In this document: positions 48,100 to 59,329 of the stretch, piece by piece | Layout of the letters: each line of letters starts with the position of its first letter | Position numbering within the stretch: position 1 is the stretch's first letter | Source: Adiantum capillus-veneris | Lineage: Eukaryota; Streptophyta; Polypodiopsida; Polypodiales; Pteridaceae | NCBI GenBank assembly: GCA_014529385.2 | Contig: CM043944.1 | Span: 76,715,884 to 76,777,883, forward strand | Direction: 5' to 3' | Length of the DNA stretch: 62,000 nucleotides | Position numbers and translations under genes: made by a program | Notes under the pieces: model-generated | Seen by the model: only the letters and a program-made list of their open reading frames with translations | The model's database searches: none | Told to the model about the DNA's origin: nothing

Positions 48100-49105
48100 C
48101 TAATGAAGAGTTGTTCTTAGCACATCCAAACACTCTAAAAAGTGTATTCTTGACCCATTGTGGAGGACAAATCTCCTTTCAGTGATTTTATTCAAGAGGC
48201 TCACCTTGGAGCCCCTCAAGCTCTCGATCCTATCCAAAAAATCATGAAAATCCCTCCATGCCAAACTTGTGTGAATCCTCCTATAGGATGTGTTGCACTT
48301 CATTCTAATCAATCTCAGCATGAACATTCAAAATCTGATATGCAGCCATTTTCTATCAAGGAAAACCATATCACACATTAGGTCACAGTTCAATGAATTC
48401 AAAGTTTAAAGATATGAACAAACTATGCACCTTTAATTTGAAGTACTTGATCCAAGATGTAGTAGACAAAAGAATTAATACTCATTACAAACAACTTAAA
48501 CCGTTTAGAAATTCACATAAAGATTGATGACAATTGAAAGTTGCTAAATAGATTTGTATTCATCAATGATAAGAACTACAAAAAAGGAATTTGTTATATG
48601 ATGAAGCCACAAAAATGGGGTTATATGGCGGTATCCTTGCAAAGGGTGATAATCCACGGCCTATCCGCTTTAAACCTTTCAAAAGATGGTGTGTACTTAG
48701 ACACCCACTGGTAGAAATTGGTTTCTTCATCTTTGGGTAGGTAATTTAGCAAGTCCATTATATATACTTCACCAATGCACATGTATCTTGTAATTTGGTG
48801 AAAACTAGTCGGTTTGTAATATGCATTTAGGTCAATATTTTAGTATCTATTTTTCCACTCTTCAACATGAATTAATTTAAAGGCAACTCCTCTTCATCAA
48901 ATGAAATCTCTTACTTTGAATTCAATGACTTTGAATTCAAAATTAATTAACTTAAAGGCAAATCCTCTTTATCCACAAAAATCAATTTAAAGGTAAATCC
49001 TCCTTATCCACAAAAAATTCTTCCGACTTAGACTCAAGATTTGAAGATTTCTTTATAGATCTCAATGTCTTGAGCTTAGAAGATTCCATGCCAACTCCCT
49101 TCAAT
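48100..49105. other. Non-coding stretch with a short minus-strand frame
   Basis: AT-rich. At 48621-48758 on the minus strand is a 45-codon frame starting MDLLNYLPKDEETNFYQWVS and containing FKADRPWIITLCKDTA. It looks more protein-like than its surroundings and may be the end of a decayed gene, but I do not recognise it. Confidence 0.35.
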
Positions 49106-49629
49106 CCTCGAAAATGGAAAAAGTATTACAAATTTAAGCATTCTTTACAAAATTACAAGATTGAAGAATCAAAAGTGAGTGATTCAATGTCTACTTTAAT
49201 ATGAAAAATATCACGCAAGAAATTTCAGGCTAAAGTATCTACTTACCGAAAGTAGTTAAAGATTTTTTTCAAAGAAGCAAGCAAGCATAAAGCACCTTCT
49301 TTCTAAATAATGTTTACTCTTGCCTTATCCAATTAAATGAAGAGGAATCAAATCAAAGATAGTGTACCTCAAAAATGGAAAAAGTCTTACAAATGTAAGC
49401 ATTCTTCACAAAATTACAAGATTGAAGAATCAAAAAAGTGAGTGATTCAATGTCTACTTCAATATCAAAAATATTAGGCAAGAAAATTTAGGCTAAAGTA
49501 TCTGCTTATTGGAAGTAGTTAAAGATTGCTCTCAATGAAGCAAGTAAACATAAAGCACATGCTTTAGAAAGAATGTTCATTCTTGCCTTAACCATTTAAA
49601 TGAAGAGGAATCAAATCAAAGATAGTGTA
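49106..49629. repeat. Tandem duplication, 261-bp unit
   Basis: 49106-49366 and 49367-49629 repeat each other closely. AAAATGGAAAAAGT, AAATTACAAGATTGAAGAATC, TGATTCAATGTCTACTT and AGAGGAATCAAATCAAAGAT recur at an offset of about 261. The second copy ends at a TTTGATACCAATTTGATT stretch whose minus strand resembles a copia primer site (TTGGTATCAAAG). Confidence 0.9.
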
Positions 49630-50139
49630 CCTCTCTTTGATACCAATTTGATTAGCAATTTGGTAGCTGGAAAATAAGGGTTAGATTATTAAACAAATTA
49701 TCACCACAGAGAGACCCTTCTTTTTCCTCCTCTAGTTTTGATATAAACAATGAATTTTTTCCCAAAATCTCACTACTTCACAAAAACCATCTAATTTTTG
49801 TTATGATTAATTCCTTAAAAAGGAGACAATTATGCAACATAATGAACTTCTAACAAAAGATGAAGCACTTCTTTGATGGGAAACCAATCTCAAGGTTAGA
49901 GAACAAAATCTTCACTCTCTAAGGAGGTTGAAATATGCAAGTCAAAGTAAACTAGATCCTATTTGGCTAAAAGAAGCACAATTTTAGAAAAGAAAAAATA
50001 TAAAAAATATAAAGAGAAACCATCATATGTGTACCAATGGCAATCTTGGCCACCGTTGCCCCCACAAGATGAGCCGCCCATAGTGTCCTATTTTTCCACT
50101 TAGAAATTTTTTTTTGTCATTTTTTAAGGAAGTAGACTT
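49630..50139. other. Non-coding stretch left of the small LTR element
   Basis: Begins with a minus-strand primer-site-like sequence (49636-49650). No LTR pair or coding frame seen. Confidence 0.35.
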
Positions 50140-50144
50140 ATGCT

Positions 50145-51782
50145 TGTTAGGGTCAGCCCAACTTGGGTAGCCGCCAAGATATGTGTGAACAGCTTGTAAG
50201 CCTATAATAAAAAGGCTCAAAAACCTAATGAAATATCTTCTTCTATTTTTGTGTAGTTTGTGTTCCTCTTATATCTCTTCTTATCTTGCTTCCTCCCTCC
50301 TTGGCTATGTCTTGTAGAGAATCCATCGGCTTTTGCAACTGGTATCAAAGCAAAGGTCTACATTCCTGGAGAGAAAGAAGTTTAGACCTTGAAAGGATAG
50401 GGACAGATTGAAGTTGTGGAATTTCTCCTGCATTGGATTAATTAAAATGTCTACATAGGTGGCAACCTTGAAGAGATTCAATGAGTTTGGCCAAGTTGAG
50501 TGCATGTTCTGAGATTTTTGTTGACAAATCAAACTTATCAATTTGTGTATCAATCACGACAGAAGCATATGACACCGTGAGTTTTTTTTACTTCTTAGTT
50601 CATTAGATTGGTAATCTCTACCTATTGTCGTGAGTAGCAGTTCAACAAGCCTCCACAACTCCTACTAAGACTTGCCCAATCACCCTCTCTCACCCAAAGC
50701 TTGCCTATTCTCTTGTTGCATCAATACATCCTTAAACCACACCATTTTGTCCTAGTTCCCACCTACATGCTACCGTGTCATCAAGCTATGACCTCACATT
50801 GATAGTTGTGAGCCTCATGAACCTCAGTGGAAGTACACCACTCTCACATCATCCATGCCAACTCTTGTTATCCCCTTTTGTCCTTTTTGTCAATATCAAA
50901 CGCCATGTACTGCAGCTCATGTCTTCAAGTATGGTATACATAAAAGTCATCTCCTTTATACTTAAGTCTTTGTTCCCACATCAATTAACACCATTCCAAT
51001 ATAATTCCTTACATCACCACTATTTCATCAAGCTATTCATAGGAGACCGAGCTATTCATATGAATAGACCGTTTAGAGTAGTGATATTTTGGGAGCTTCT
51101 TCACATGAGTACTCCACCTTTCAACCACAACTAGTGCTTATATGTAGCACTAGATGTTAGCAACAACCAAGCTGTTTGATGCAAGAGTTGTTTGTAATTA
51201 CAAGAAAATGGTGAGCTAAACATGCCAAACAAAGATTTGGGCACAAAACCCTCACAAATGTTTTTCTATGCTTATTTGTTTATCAACATATGTATGGGAC
51301 TACACCCTGCCTTGGGAAAAGAAAAGAAAACCAATGGTAAGACCTTCCCTCACAAGTTATAAAATCCCCACATTGTTTTCTAATCCACTCTCATGAGGTT
51401 AACAGGTAAACCTAAACCTGAGGTTTGGGCATAAACCAAAAACCCCTTATGTTGGTAGCTTGATACTAGCACCAGGTTGTGAGAAAACCTAAAACTCACG
51501 GTTGGCAAGTATACCAAAAACTTGTTGTGTCATGAGAGTGAAGAACTTAGCTCAAGGGGGTGTATGATGAGGATGATGACTGCAAAGTGTGGCTGAAGGT
51601 GGCAGTTTGGGATCAGCCCAACTAATATGTGTGAACAGCTTGTAAGTCTATATATAAAGGCTCTAAAACCTAATGAAATATCTTCTATTTTTGTGCACTT
51701 TGTACACCTCTTATATCTCTTCTTATCTTGCTTCCTCCCTTCTTGGCTATGTCTTGTAGAGAAGCCGTGGGCTTCTACAACA
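50145..51782 (+). mobile_element. Small non-autonomous LTR retrotransposon, 1.64 kb
   Basis: LTR-like repeats 50145-50339 and about 51606-51782 share TGTGTGAACAGCTTGTAAG, AAACCTAATGAAATATCTTC, TCTTATCTTGCTTCCTCCC and TTGGCTATGTCTTGTAGAGAA. ATGCT flanks both ends (50140-50144 and 51783-51787). A primer site TGGTATCAAAGC follows the left LTR (50340-50351) and a CAAGGGGGTG purine-rich run precedes the right one. The internal 1.26 kb has no gag or pol, so it must be mobilised in trans. It is larger than a typical TRIM and smaller than a LARD. TATATATAAAGG at about 51640 is a likely TATA box. Confidence 0.85.
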
Positions 51783-51787
51783 ATGCT

Positions 51788-52429
51788 TTCTAAAGAATGA
51801 GTGTTTGGATTTTCCTCTAAATGTGTTCTCCTTAGAGATATTCTTTGTGCATGTAAGATCATTTCTTCTTAGAATCAACACAACCAAATTCTTTGGTGTA
51901 ATCGTTTTGTTTGCACAAGGCTTAGAGTTTTTCAACTCTTCTTGTGCCTTTTTTTGTATGTAGAATCTGTGCATTAACACTTGCAAAGCTTGAATAATAT
52001 CACCTAATGTTGTTGATAGGAGATCCACATTTTGATTATCTAGTTTTTCTAAAAGTAGTTTAGTGATGGCTTTGGGAAGTTTATGAAAAAATTATGATTT
52101 GATTACTTAATAGTGGTGTTTACTTTCTTTTATAAATTAATTTTTTGCAATAAATACAAAATTCCTAAATAGAGACCGATGGGATCCTTGGGTTTGAGGG
52201 TTCCAATAACTACCTATAGGGGCAATGAATCTTCTAACATTGTGCATATGATAAGCAATCATATTACTTTGACAGAAGTAAGGGATGTGCATCATGAGGA
52301 GAGAGTTACAAAAAGAACTCCAACTAGAGCTCCTAGTGGGGGTTATGAGGCTACAGATGTCGTACCAAGAGAGCCAAGAGTCGTGAGAATGGTTGCAGAA
52401 ACATAAAAAATGCACCATCTTAGGTAGCT
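51788..52429. other. Stretch before the GY-C gag
   Basis: First half without signal. From about 52160 it probably includes the decayed N-terminal part of GY-C gag (HHEERVTKRTPTRAPSGGYE), before the recognisable capsid region. Confidence 0.4.
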
Positions 52430-53330
52430 AAGTGTGTTGCTAAAAAATATAATGGATTAGGAGACGCATATTCACATATTTCACTCTTCAAACAAGTTTT
52501 GAGAGCTGAAAAAGTGGTAGATTTCCACATTCAGTACAAAGGGTTTGGGTTGACATTCGAAGGAACCACTTTGACATGGTTCAAACCTTTGAGCAATAGA
52601 GAATTTCAAAACATGAAGAAACTTTTGTACAAATTTACAGAGGGGTTTTCTAAAAGGTGAATCAAGCACACTGCTATGTGAGAAATCTACACTTTCCAGT
52701 AAAACAAGAATGAGATTTCTTATGATAGAGTTACCACAAGATGAGAGGCTATCAGTTCTCTTTATAGAGGACTTGAGGAATGAGACTCTCAAGAAGGACC
52801 TACACTTGAAAGCATGCACAATATTTGAGTAAGTCAATAGAGAAGCTTTATATCTGGGTGGAAATTGTAAGGCTTACAAAGAGGTGACAGAAGATGAAAA
52901 CAACACTACTAGGAGTACCTCTTCTACTATGAGTGAACCCACAATAAATAAAAAATATCCAAACTCCAACCATGTTGGTAATTGATCAATTGGTCTTGAC
53001 GAAGTGACCAAGAGGATGAACCGCGGCAATAAAGTAAACCAAAAGGTACGACGAAAACCCATGAGATATGTGGCACGTGTAGAGGGATCATCTTACTCCA
53101 TGGTGTAACACTCAGTCAAGACCAACAACAGTAAACACACAAAATTTTTGAAGTGGTGTGCAATTGAGAAAAAGTGGATCAACCATGAAACAAATGAGTG
53201 CTTTTACAATAGGAAGTATGTGAGGGAGGCTCTGTACAGACCTCTGAGGGTGTAACCTTTGCCACCACAACCAAGATACCAAATAGGCCCAAATAATGCA
53301 CCCCTAGGGGAGACAATCTTCAACTAGTTT
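52430..53330 (+). pseudogene. GY-C gag remnant (same family as GY-B)
   Basis: VVDFHIQYKGFGLTFEGTTL with TWFKPLSNREFQNMKKLLY corresponds to GFGLTLEDDAATWF and its neighbours in GY-B. Further on, NREALYLGGNCKAYKE and KWCAIEKKWINHETNECFYN match GY-B ALYLVDNCAVYKE and KWCAIEQKWTNHGTEECYYN. Several stops and frameshifts are present. No pol follows: the similarity ends near 53290 and a CACTA terminus begins at 53470. Confidence 0.85.
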
Positions 53331-53469
53331 TGGGCTAGCAGCCTGCTTTACCCTCGGGGGGTGCACCCTTAAGAAAGTCTTCATAAAACATGCATTCAAA
53401 GGGTTTTAAAAAAACCCCTTTCTTACATGCTTAAGGTAATAAAATGATCCCTTTTTCTTCAAAAACTTA

Positions 53470-53628
53470 CACTACAAGAGGTTATGTGCACCTGTGATGG
53501 CTGTAGCAAGGGAAATGCAATGGGTTTTTGCCCCCCTGACGTTGCTAAAAGCGTCGCAAAGAGTACGTCACTATAAGCATCACTATATGCATCTCTATAT
53601 AGAGACGCTTATAGCGGCGTGTATAGCT
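53470..53628 (+). mobile_element. CACTA (En/Spm-type) transposon left end, truncated
   Basis: CACTACAAGAGG at 53470-53481 after TTA. Subterminal repeats in both orientations follow: GCTAAAAGCGTCGC, CACTATAAGCATC, ACGCTTATAGCGGCG. This terminal sequence plus clustered GCGTCGC/CTATAAGC motifs is typical of plant CACTA ends. The signal stops at 53628, where a repeat shared with 61902 begins. No matching right end is in the window. Confidence 0.75.
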
Positions 53629-54131
53629 GTCAACGAAAAAGTAATCAGTCAGGCGATGATTTCATGAGAAATTCCTTTTATGGTAGCTTAACTACAAGGT
53701 TTTCTAGATATAGCCTCTAGTCAGCCCTCGAACATCAATACTTGGCTCTCGCGATTAAACAACTTAATTGACCACTGAAAATTAAGAAGCTTACCCATGG
53801 TATTAATATTCGATCTCTAGTGCCTTTCGACCGTCAAATTAGCGACCCCAGACTTGTTTAATCTTCTACCTTTACATCTGTTTATGCATTTGATTACATT
53901 GCAATTTAATGTTCATTGCTAACAAATTGTTTGAAATTCTTTTACCAATCAATTTGTCTACCTCAAACTGCATATGCTTTTTAAGAGAATGCAATTACTG
54001 TGCCAATGTTGTTTGATTTTGCAGTGACTGAAGAAGGCTAAGGACATTCATCTCAAATGCTCTTCCACCTCGACGAACCAGCTTCAACTCAATAGCTTCC
54101 GAGGACGGAATCTACATCAGGAAGGGGGGCA
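53629..54131 (+). other. Internal 3' tail of a GY-D-type copy, ending in a polypurine tract
   Basis: 53629-53727 is identical to 61902-62000 over all 99 bases visible. The tail ends in CAGGAAGGGGGGCA (54118-54131), a polypurine tract directly before the LTR at 54132. I read it as the 3' end of an upstream tandem copy that shares this LTR. No convincing coding frame. Confidence 0.7.
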
Positions 54132-54430
54132 TGTTAACCCTCACGGCTCACGGACACCCCACACCTACGACGGACGTGTATTATGTATTCGGTAGAGTCA
54201 GGTACCGGGCTTGTCGGACCAATAGGGAAAGGTAGAGTGATCGCCGATGAGAGGCGCACTTTAACTTGGACATTCAAGGGATTAGTTGGTTAAGCATGGG
54301 CGCCCAAGTGTGAATGGGGTGAGCTCCTATAAAAGCCAACTAAACCTAATTTTTACTCATTCTCTCATTTGTGCAATAGAAGAGTGCTCTTGCTCCATCT
54401 CCATCTCCATCTTCTTCTTCTTCACCTCCT

Positions 54431-54466
<36 letters not shown>

Positions 54467-54717
54467 GGAGAGTGTGTGTGCGATCGAGCATTACGAAGGC
54501 ACGACGGCGGCGAGGCGGTTGAGCGCGGCACGACTGCAGCTTCTTCTTCATCGCGGCGAGGAATCCACCACGAAGGCGAGCGTAGAGCGGTGAGTGACAC
54601 ACCCTTTGCTTTCTTGAGCTTGCTAGTTTAGGCTTGTTGTGTGCTTGGAGCCGTTTGTGGCTCGCACGCAGTGTATCGGCAAGTCCCTTGCTTCGACAGT
54701 GCGGCAAGGAGCGCACA
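54132..54717 (+). repeat. GY-D LTR
   Basis: 586 bp, TGTTAACCCTC to GAGCGCACA, with a polypurine tract before it and a primer-binding site after it. TATAAAA lies at 54328-54334, followed by a CT-rich leader and a (TG)n(AG)n stretch (54430-54480). The partner LTR is not in the window; the repeat at 61902 predicts it near 62405. Confidence 0.85.
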
Positions 54718-54721
54718 TTTT

Positions 54722-54739
54722 TGGCGCCGTTGCCGGGGA
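54722..54739 (+). promoter_or_regulatory. GY-D primer-binding site (tRNA-Asp)
   Basis: TGGCGCCGTTGCCGGGGA, an exact complement of the plant tRNA-Asp 3' end, four bases after the LTR. Confidence 0.95.
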
Positions 54740-55747
54740 TATGCCCTACACTAAGCTCGGTTAGCACTTTACGCTTTTTTGTGGTGCAATCTCTATCATA
54801 GGAAAGGCAGGGAATGAGGGTGTGTAGTTGTGTGGAGATTTCTGTTTTTTTGCGTTTTCTACGTTTTCTGGTTTGCACTGCACAGTTAGCATTTCTTGCG
54901 TTTTTGCATTTTCTGCATTTTCTGTCAAGTTTCAATTTCTGCAATTTTCTGCGTTTTCTGTGTTAAATTTTTTGTCAATTTCTGCAATTTCTGCAATTTG
55001 TGTGTTTTTTCAATTTTCTGCATTTCTTGCGTTTTTTCAATTTCTGCAATTTCTGTGCGTTTTCAATTTTCTGCATTTCTTGCATTTCAATTTTTGCAAT
55101 TTCTGCGTTTTCTACATTTCAATTTCTGCAATTTCTGTGCGTTTTCAATTTTCTGCAATTTCTGCATTTCTGCATTATAAAAAAAAAAATTAAAAATAAA
55201 AAATTTAAAAAAAAATATCTGGAAAAAAAAAAGGAAAATAAAAACGCGAGTGAGCGGGCGGTGAAATTTTTCGAAAATAAAAAACGTGACTCTTAAAACG
55301 GACGGGCTGGTTTGTATAAAAGATAGATCGGGATCGGGATCATTTCCCCAAGCCCAGGCCCAGGCCCAGGCCTCAGTCCTATGATATATACTAGACTCAC
55401 TCTTATATATATACCCTACTCCCTCAAGAGGGAATGAGAGGATGTGGGACAAGTCCTCCACTCTCCTCCTTTCTCTTCCCACTTGCACCCTTAGACTTTC
55501 TAGTTTGGGCCTAGTTCCCTACTGGAAATTGACAGTTTTAGGGATTCCGAGGGCATAGAGTGACCAAACGGAGGGCTGTAAAGCACGGCACGACCCTCTG
55601 ACCGATACGCTCGTTTTGAGCTATCACACGGCCCATTCCACGACACGCTCTAAAAAATCTAGCAAAAAAACAAACAAAAAACACGCTAAAAACTAGTCAC
55701 AAGGCCTCCTAGAGCAGCTTTTTGACACCTTAGGGTATCAAAAGCAC
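54740..55747 (+). other. GY-D leader with low-complexity repeats
   Basis: 54840-55175 is a degenerate array of TTTCTGCATTT / CAATTTCTGCG units. It is followed by an A-rich stretch (55176-55250) and four to five CCCAGG hexamers (55352-55375). Phe/Cys-rich frames across the array are artefacts. The leader ends at the gag ATG at 55748. Confidence 0.75.
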
Positions 55748-58700
55748 ATGCACTTACGCTCTGGACGAGTGTTAGAGCACGATCACATTGGTAGTGCCTC
55801 TGTTCATACGGACACCCATTACCCATCCACGATAAGCTCTAGACCCTCAGCGGGGACACAAGGTAGCACCACCCAAGACCCTAAAATAGCCGCTAGTGAT
55901 TCCTCCTCCGACTCAGAAATCATGGAAGCATACCCTACCCAAAACACTGAGAGAGAAGGCCATGCACATCCCGAAGCTCCACAGCCTAGTACTAGTATGT
56001 TTAGCCGTTTCATGGAAACATTAGGTAGAGCTACTCGCTCGGAACCTGATGCAAATGAAGCACACGAAGGGGGTGGGGAAGTGGACTCTCCTTTCACATC
56101 GCACGTGGACCCCACACCCCCAAAGAGTGTCCATGTGGATATCCTACCAACTTCTTACCAAGAAGGCCCTGTTGAGCTGCCTCCTTCAGAAGTTTCCTCT
56201 AGAGTACCGTTGGTGACAAGTAAAACCACGGGGAGCAACATTGCTTCTACCTCACAAGAAACCGTTAACACGTCGACTCTAGAAGGATTGTTCATTAATG
56301 ATCATTGGACATACGACCTCCACACTGAGGTGTTGACGGATCTACACTCTGGCCACGCCTACCATGTAGGATGGATAGAGATTGTACAATCCACCTCTAG
56401 TGCCACGAGCATCGAAGATCAACAGAAAATGATATGTAATGTTATCCATGGCATTATTCAATCAGAAAGGCAAAACCGAGGGGTAATTATACTCTCAATT
56501 GGCCCCATGAGATTTCTGGATACGAGCAAGGCTCAACAGCCTACTCTATCACAAATGGAGACTCCTCTAATGAGCCCCATGGACCCATCTTACGTCATTT
56601 CACCTGGGGTCTCTATGCAATCTGAGCCTCCGAGCGAAAACTTTAGCTTCCCTAACTTGGCTCAACCCTCTATCAAGGAAAACACAGTGCTCACTCCAGG
56701 GATAAGCCTGACAGAGAATGTACCGATGACATCTACGGTTAGCGCAGTGCCACTACCTAGTGTCGTAGTACCTAATATGGGGCCTCGACCGTATGTGCCT
56801 CTAGCCCCTTATGCACACATGGCCCCCACACCTCCAATTGTACCACTTGCTTATGCTCCTCGAGTGCCGCTCCCTAGCTCTTATCCGAGTGGACCTATGC
56901 TCGGTTATGTTCCATATCCTGCATCATCCACACATATGCCAAGACATGCACCCATCCCTCTCCCACATATGATTCCAAGAGTACCTCCACCGGCCCTACC
57001 TCCTCACATAGGTGACTTGGCAGCGTTTGCTCAAACCATAGGTCGATCTATCGCGGAAAATATGCGTCATGCATCTGATAGAGAGCCTAGAAGTAAGGCA
57101 CTACAAATTGCCAAACTCACGCAAAAATTCAATGGGGACGAAGATGCTAGGAAACACATTGAAGTGTTTGAACAAGTATGTGATTCCTTAGGGGAACGCA
57201 ACGAACTACATAAGTGCAATGCCTTAAGCTTGACATTAAGTGGGAAGGCTGGAGATTGGTATAGAACCCTAAGGGTGGACGAGAAAACAATCTACCCTAC
57301 CCTTCGAAGGTTGTTTCTAAAGGAGTACATACGAGAAGGTGTGCTTTGGGGTGTAGCATCTCAGCTACAGAAGGCCGAACGTAAGGAAGGAGAGTCAGTA
57401 AGGGACTTCATTAGTCTTCTAAAGCACTTAAACTCTCGCTGCCCTGTAAATGAGCGCTTCAACAATAACCAACTGCTTGATCGATTCATTCGAGGGTTGA
57501 GGAATGAAGGAATCTATAATGGACTAGTGATTAGAGGTATCACAACCTAGGAAGATGTCACTGCCAATGCAATCCAATTAGAGGACAACTTGATGATAGC
57601 AGGCATGAGGGTGTCTACTGACACGAGATCCACTAGCTCACAAGCCATTGAGTATGAACCCATGACTGCAAAGCCCATTGCCAATGAGCCAAAGGTATTT
57701 GAGACATTCTTGACAAACCTCACCAAGGCAATCCAAGAGTCTCTTAAGGATAATCGACCCCCTCAAAATAGTCACATGTATCCAAGAAGGGAGCAACAAT
57801 GGTGTTCCATTTGCTTAGGTCCACATAGCACTAGTGAGTGCCCTACGTTTAGAGTAAAATTTAATGGAACTTGCAACGCATGTGGTAGGTATGGTCACCA
57901 AGCTAAGGATTGTTTAATGATCAAACGTATGATGGCAAATAGACCACCTGTAGCCTGGACGGATGCACCTCGAGCTCATGTATTGATGCCTGATCCACCC
58001 GTTGAGCAACTACCGCAACACATGGTCCCTAGATCTCAAAATGTTGTACAAGCTACACCGCTACCACCTCCTGTGCTAGGACCGCAGCCCCCGCATCCAA
58101 GAGTCGCCCCTATGAACCAAGTGGGTTGCGAGCCATCAAATGCTTATGCAGATGGCTGTGAGGAGGAAATAGACACTAGTATTGCCTACGGACTTGATAC
58201 ATTGGAAGAGTGTCCTATATACTACATGGAAGATTGTTGGGGGCAAGTCAAGCCGGTTTATCAAGCTGCTGCTCTCGCATCCAGAGGTCAAAATATCAAC
58301 ACCCAGGCTAGGAGGCCACCTCTTCAATGCTACGAGTGTGGTGGACTACATCGAGCAGCGGAGTGCCCTATTAGGCTGCAAAAGAATGCTGCACAGATGC
58401 AAATGAATCAAGGGAGCACGTCTGCAATGCCAATACTCACATGTAATCGTTGTGGCATCGATCACTTGATTGCCCAATGCCCCTATAACCCAAATGCGCC
58501 TAAAATCACACCCCTCAATTTGGTCGAAATTGCTAGTGTGACGTCGCCAATACCACCCGTTGCACCCGCTTATGCGATTACACGGTCCATGCTTCAAGGG
58601 CCAGGCCATATCCTCGAAGAGAGAGATACCGCGTTCGTTATCCAAGCAAAGAAAAAGAAGACACGAAGGAAGAAGTCGCAGAATACGGAAAATTCAAAGC

Positions 58701-59329
58701 CAAGTTCCAAAACAAACATAGGAACAGGAGATGACCCCGTGTATATGAATGACCTCGAGGATGATTTAGATTCAGTCGAGACAATGGAGACTAGAACCAA
58801 TACCACAAGGGGAAAGATCGACACAGAAAACCGTAACATGGAACCAAATGAAAACCGAATAAGAGAAAATCATAAAGAGCCTCTGAAAACACCACAAGTG
58901 TTTCCAAATCCAATCCAAGACCCCCAAGATAAACCGCAGGGGCAAAAAGGGAAGAATCGTAAAAAGAAGATTGGGACGTACCCAAACCCAGTAGACGAGA
59001 TTGAGCAGGTGAAACATCTAAGAGGTTTAGTGGAGGAGACTCAAAGGAAACTAGAACCAGAACCCATGCAGGTCAAAATTCATGACACAGTGTTTTCCAC
59101 GCAAGTTCATCCACCCCACATGAACCATAGACCGTTAGCCATATCTAGTATCATCCAAGAAGGGAGTGAGGACGGGACATCAGAAAGTGAGCATACACCC
59201 TTCTTGTTGGAAAGGATGTTTAACGAAGGAATACCTGATCCCATTGAGCATTTCGAGCATTCCTTAACGGATAGCTATGAACGGGATTACCGCAGTTTGC
59301 GCAACCAAATAGGCCTGACTCGATTATGA
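55748..59329 (+). pseudogene. GY-D gag with four zinc knuckles and one amber stop
   Basis: 1193 codons in one frame, start MHLRSGRVLEHDH. A Pro/Ser/Thr-rich N-terminal half is followed by a capsid-like domain at about 57090-57540 (KFNGDEDARKHIEVFEQVC, LSGKAGDWYRTL, EGESVRDFISLLKHL). TAG at 57548-57550 interrupts ITTxEDVTANAIQLEDNL and is the only break. Four Cys/His modules follow: CSICLGPHSTSEC (about 57813), CNACGRYGHQAKDC (about 57871), CYECGGLHRAAEC (about 58329) and CNRCGIDHLIAQC (about 58443). A Lys/Glu-rich C-terminal region follows. Ends at TGA 59327-59329, overlapping the next ATG. It could be functional if the amber is suppressed or is a late mutation. Confidence 0.88.

Noticed and set aside
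53301-53368. Short palindromes CCCCTAGGGG and GGGTGCACCC near the GY-C end as part of the palindrome system
   Set aside because: Only 10 bp each, single occurrences, no periodic spacing.
55087-55488. Minus-strand open frame over the GY-D leader
   Set aside because: It runs through the low-complexity array and an A-rich tract; repetitive Lys/Phe composition and no domain.
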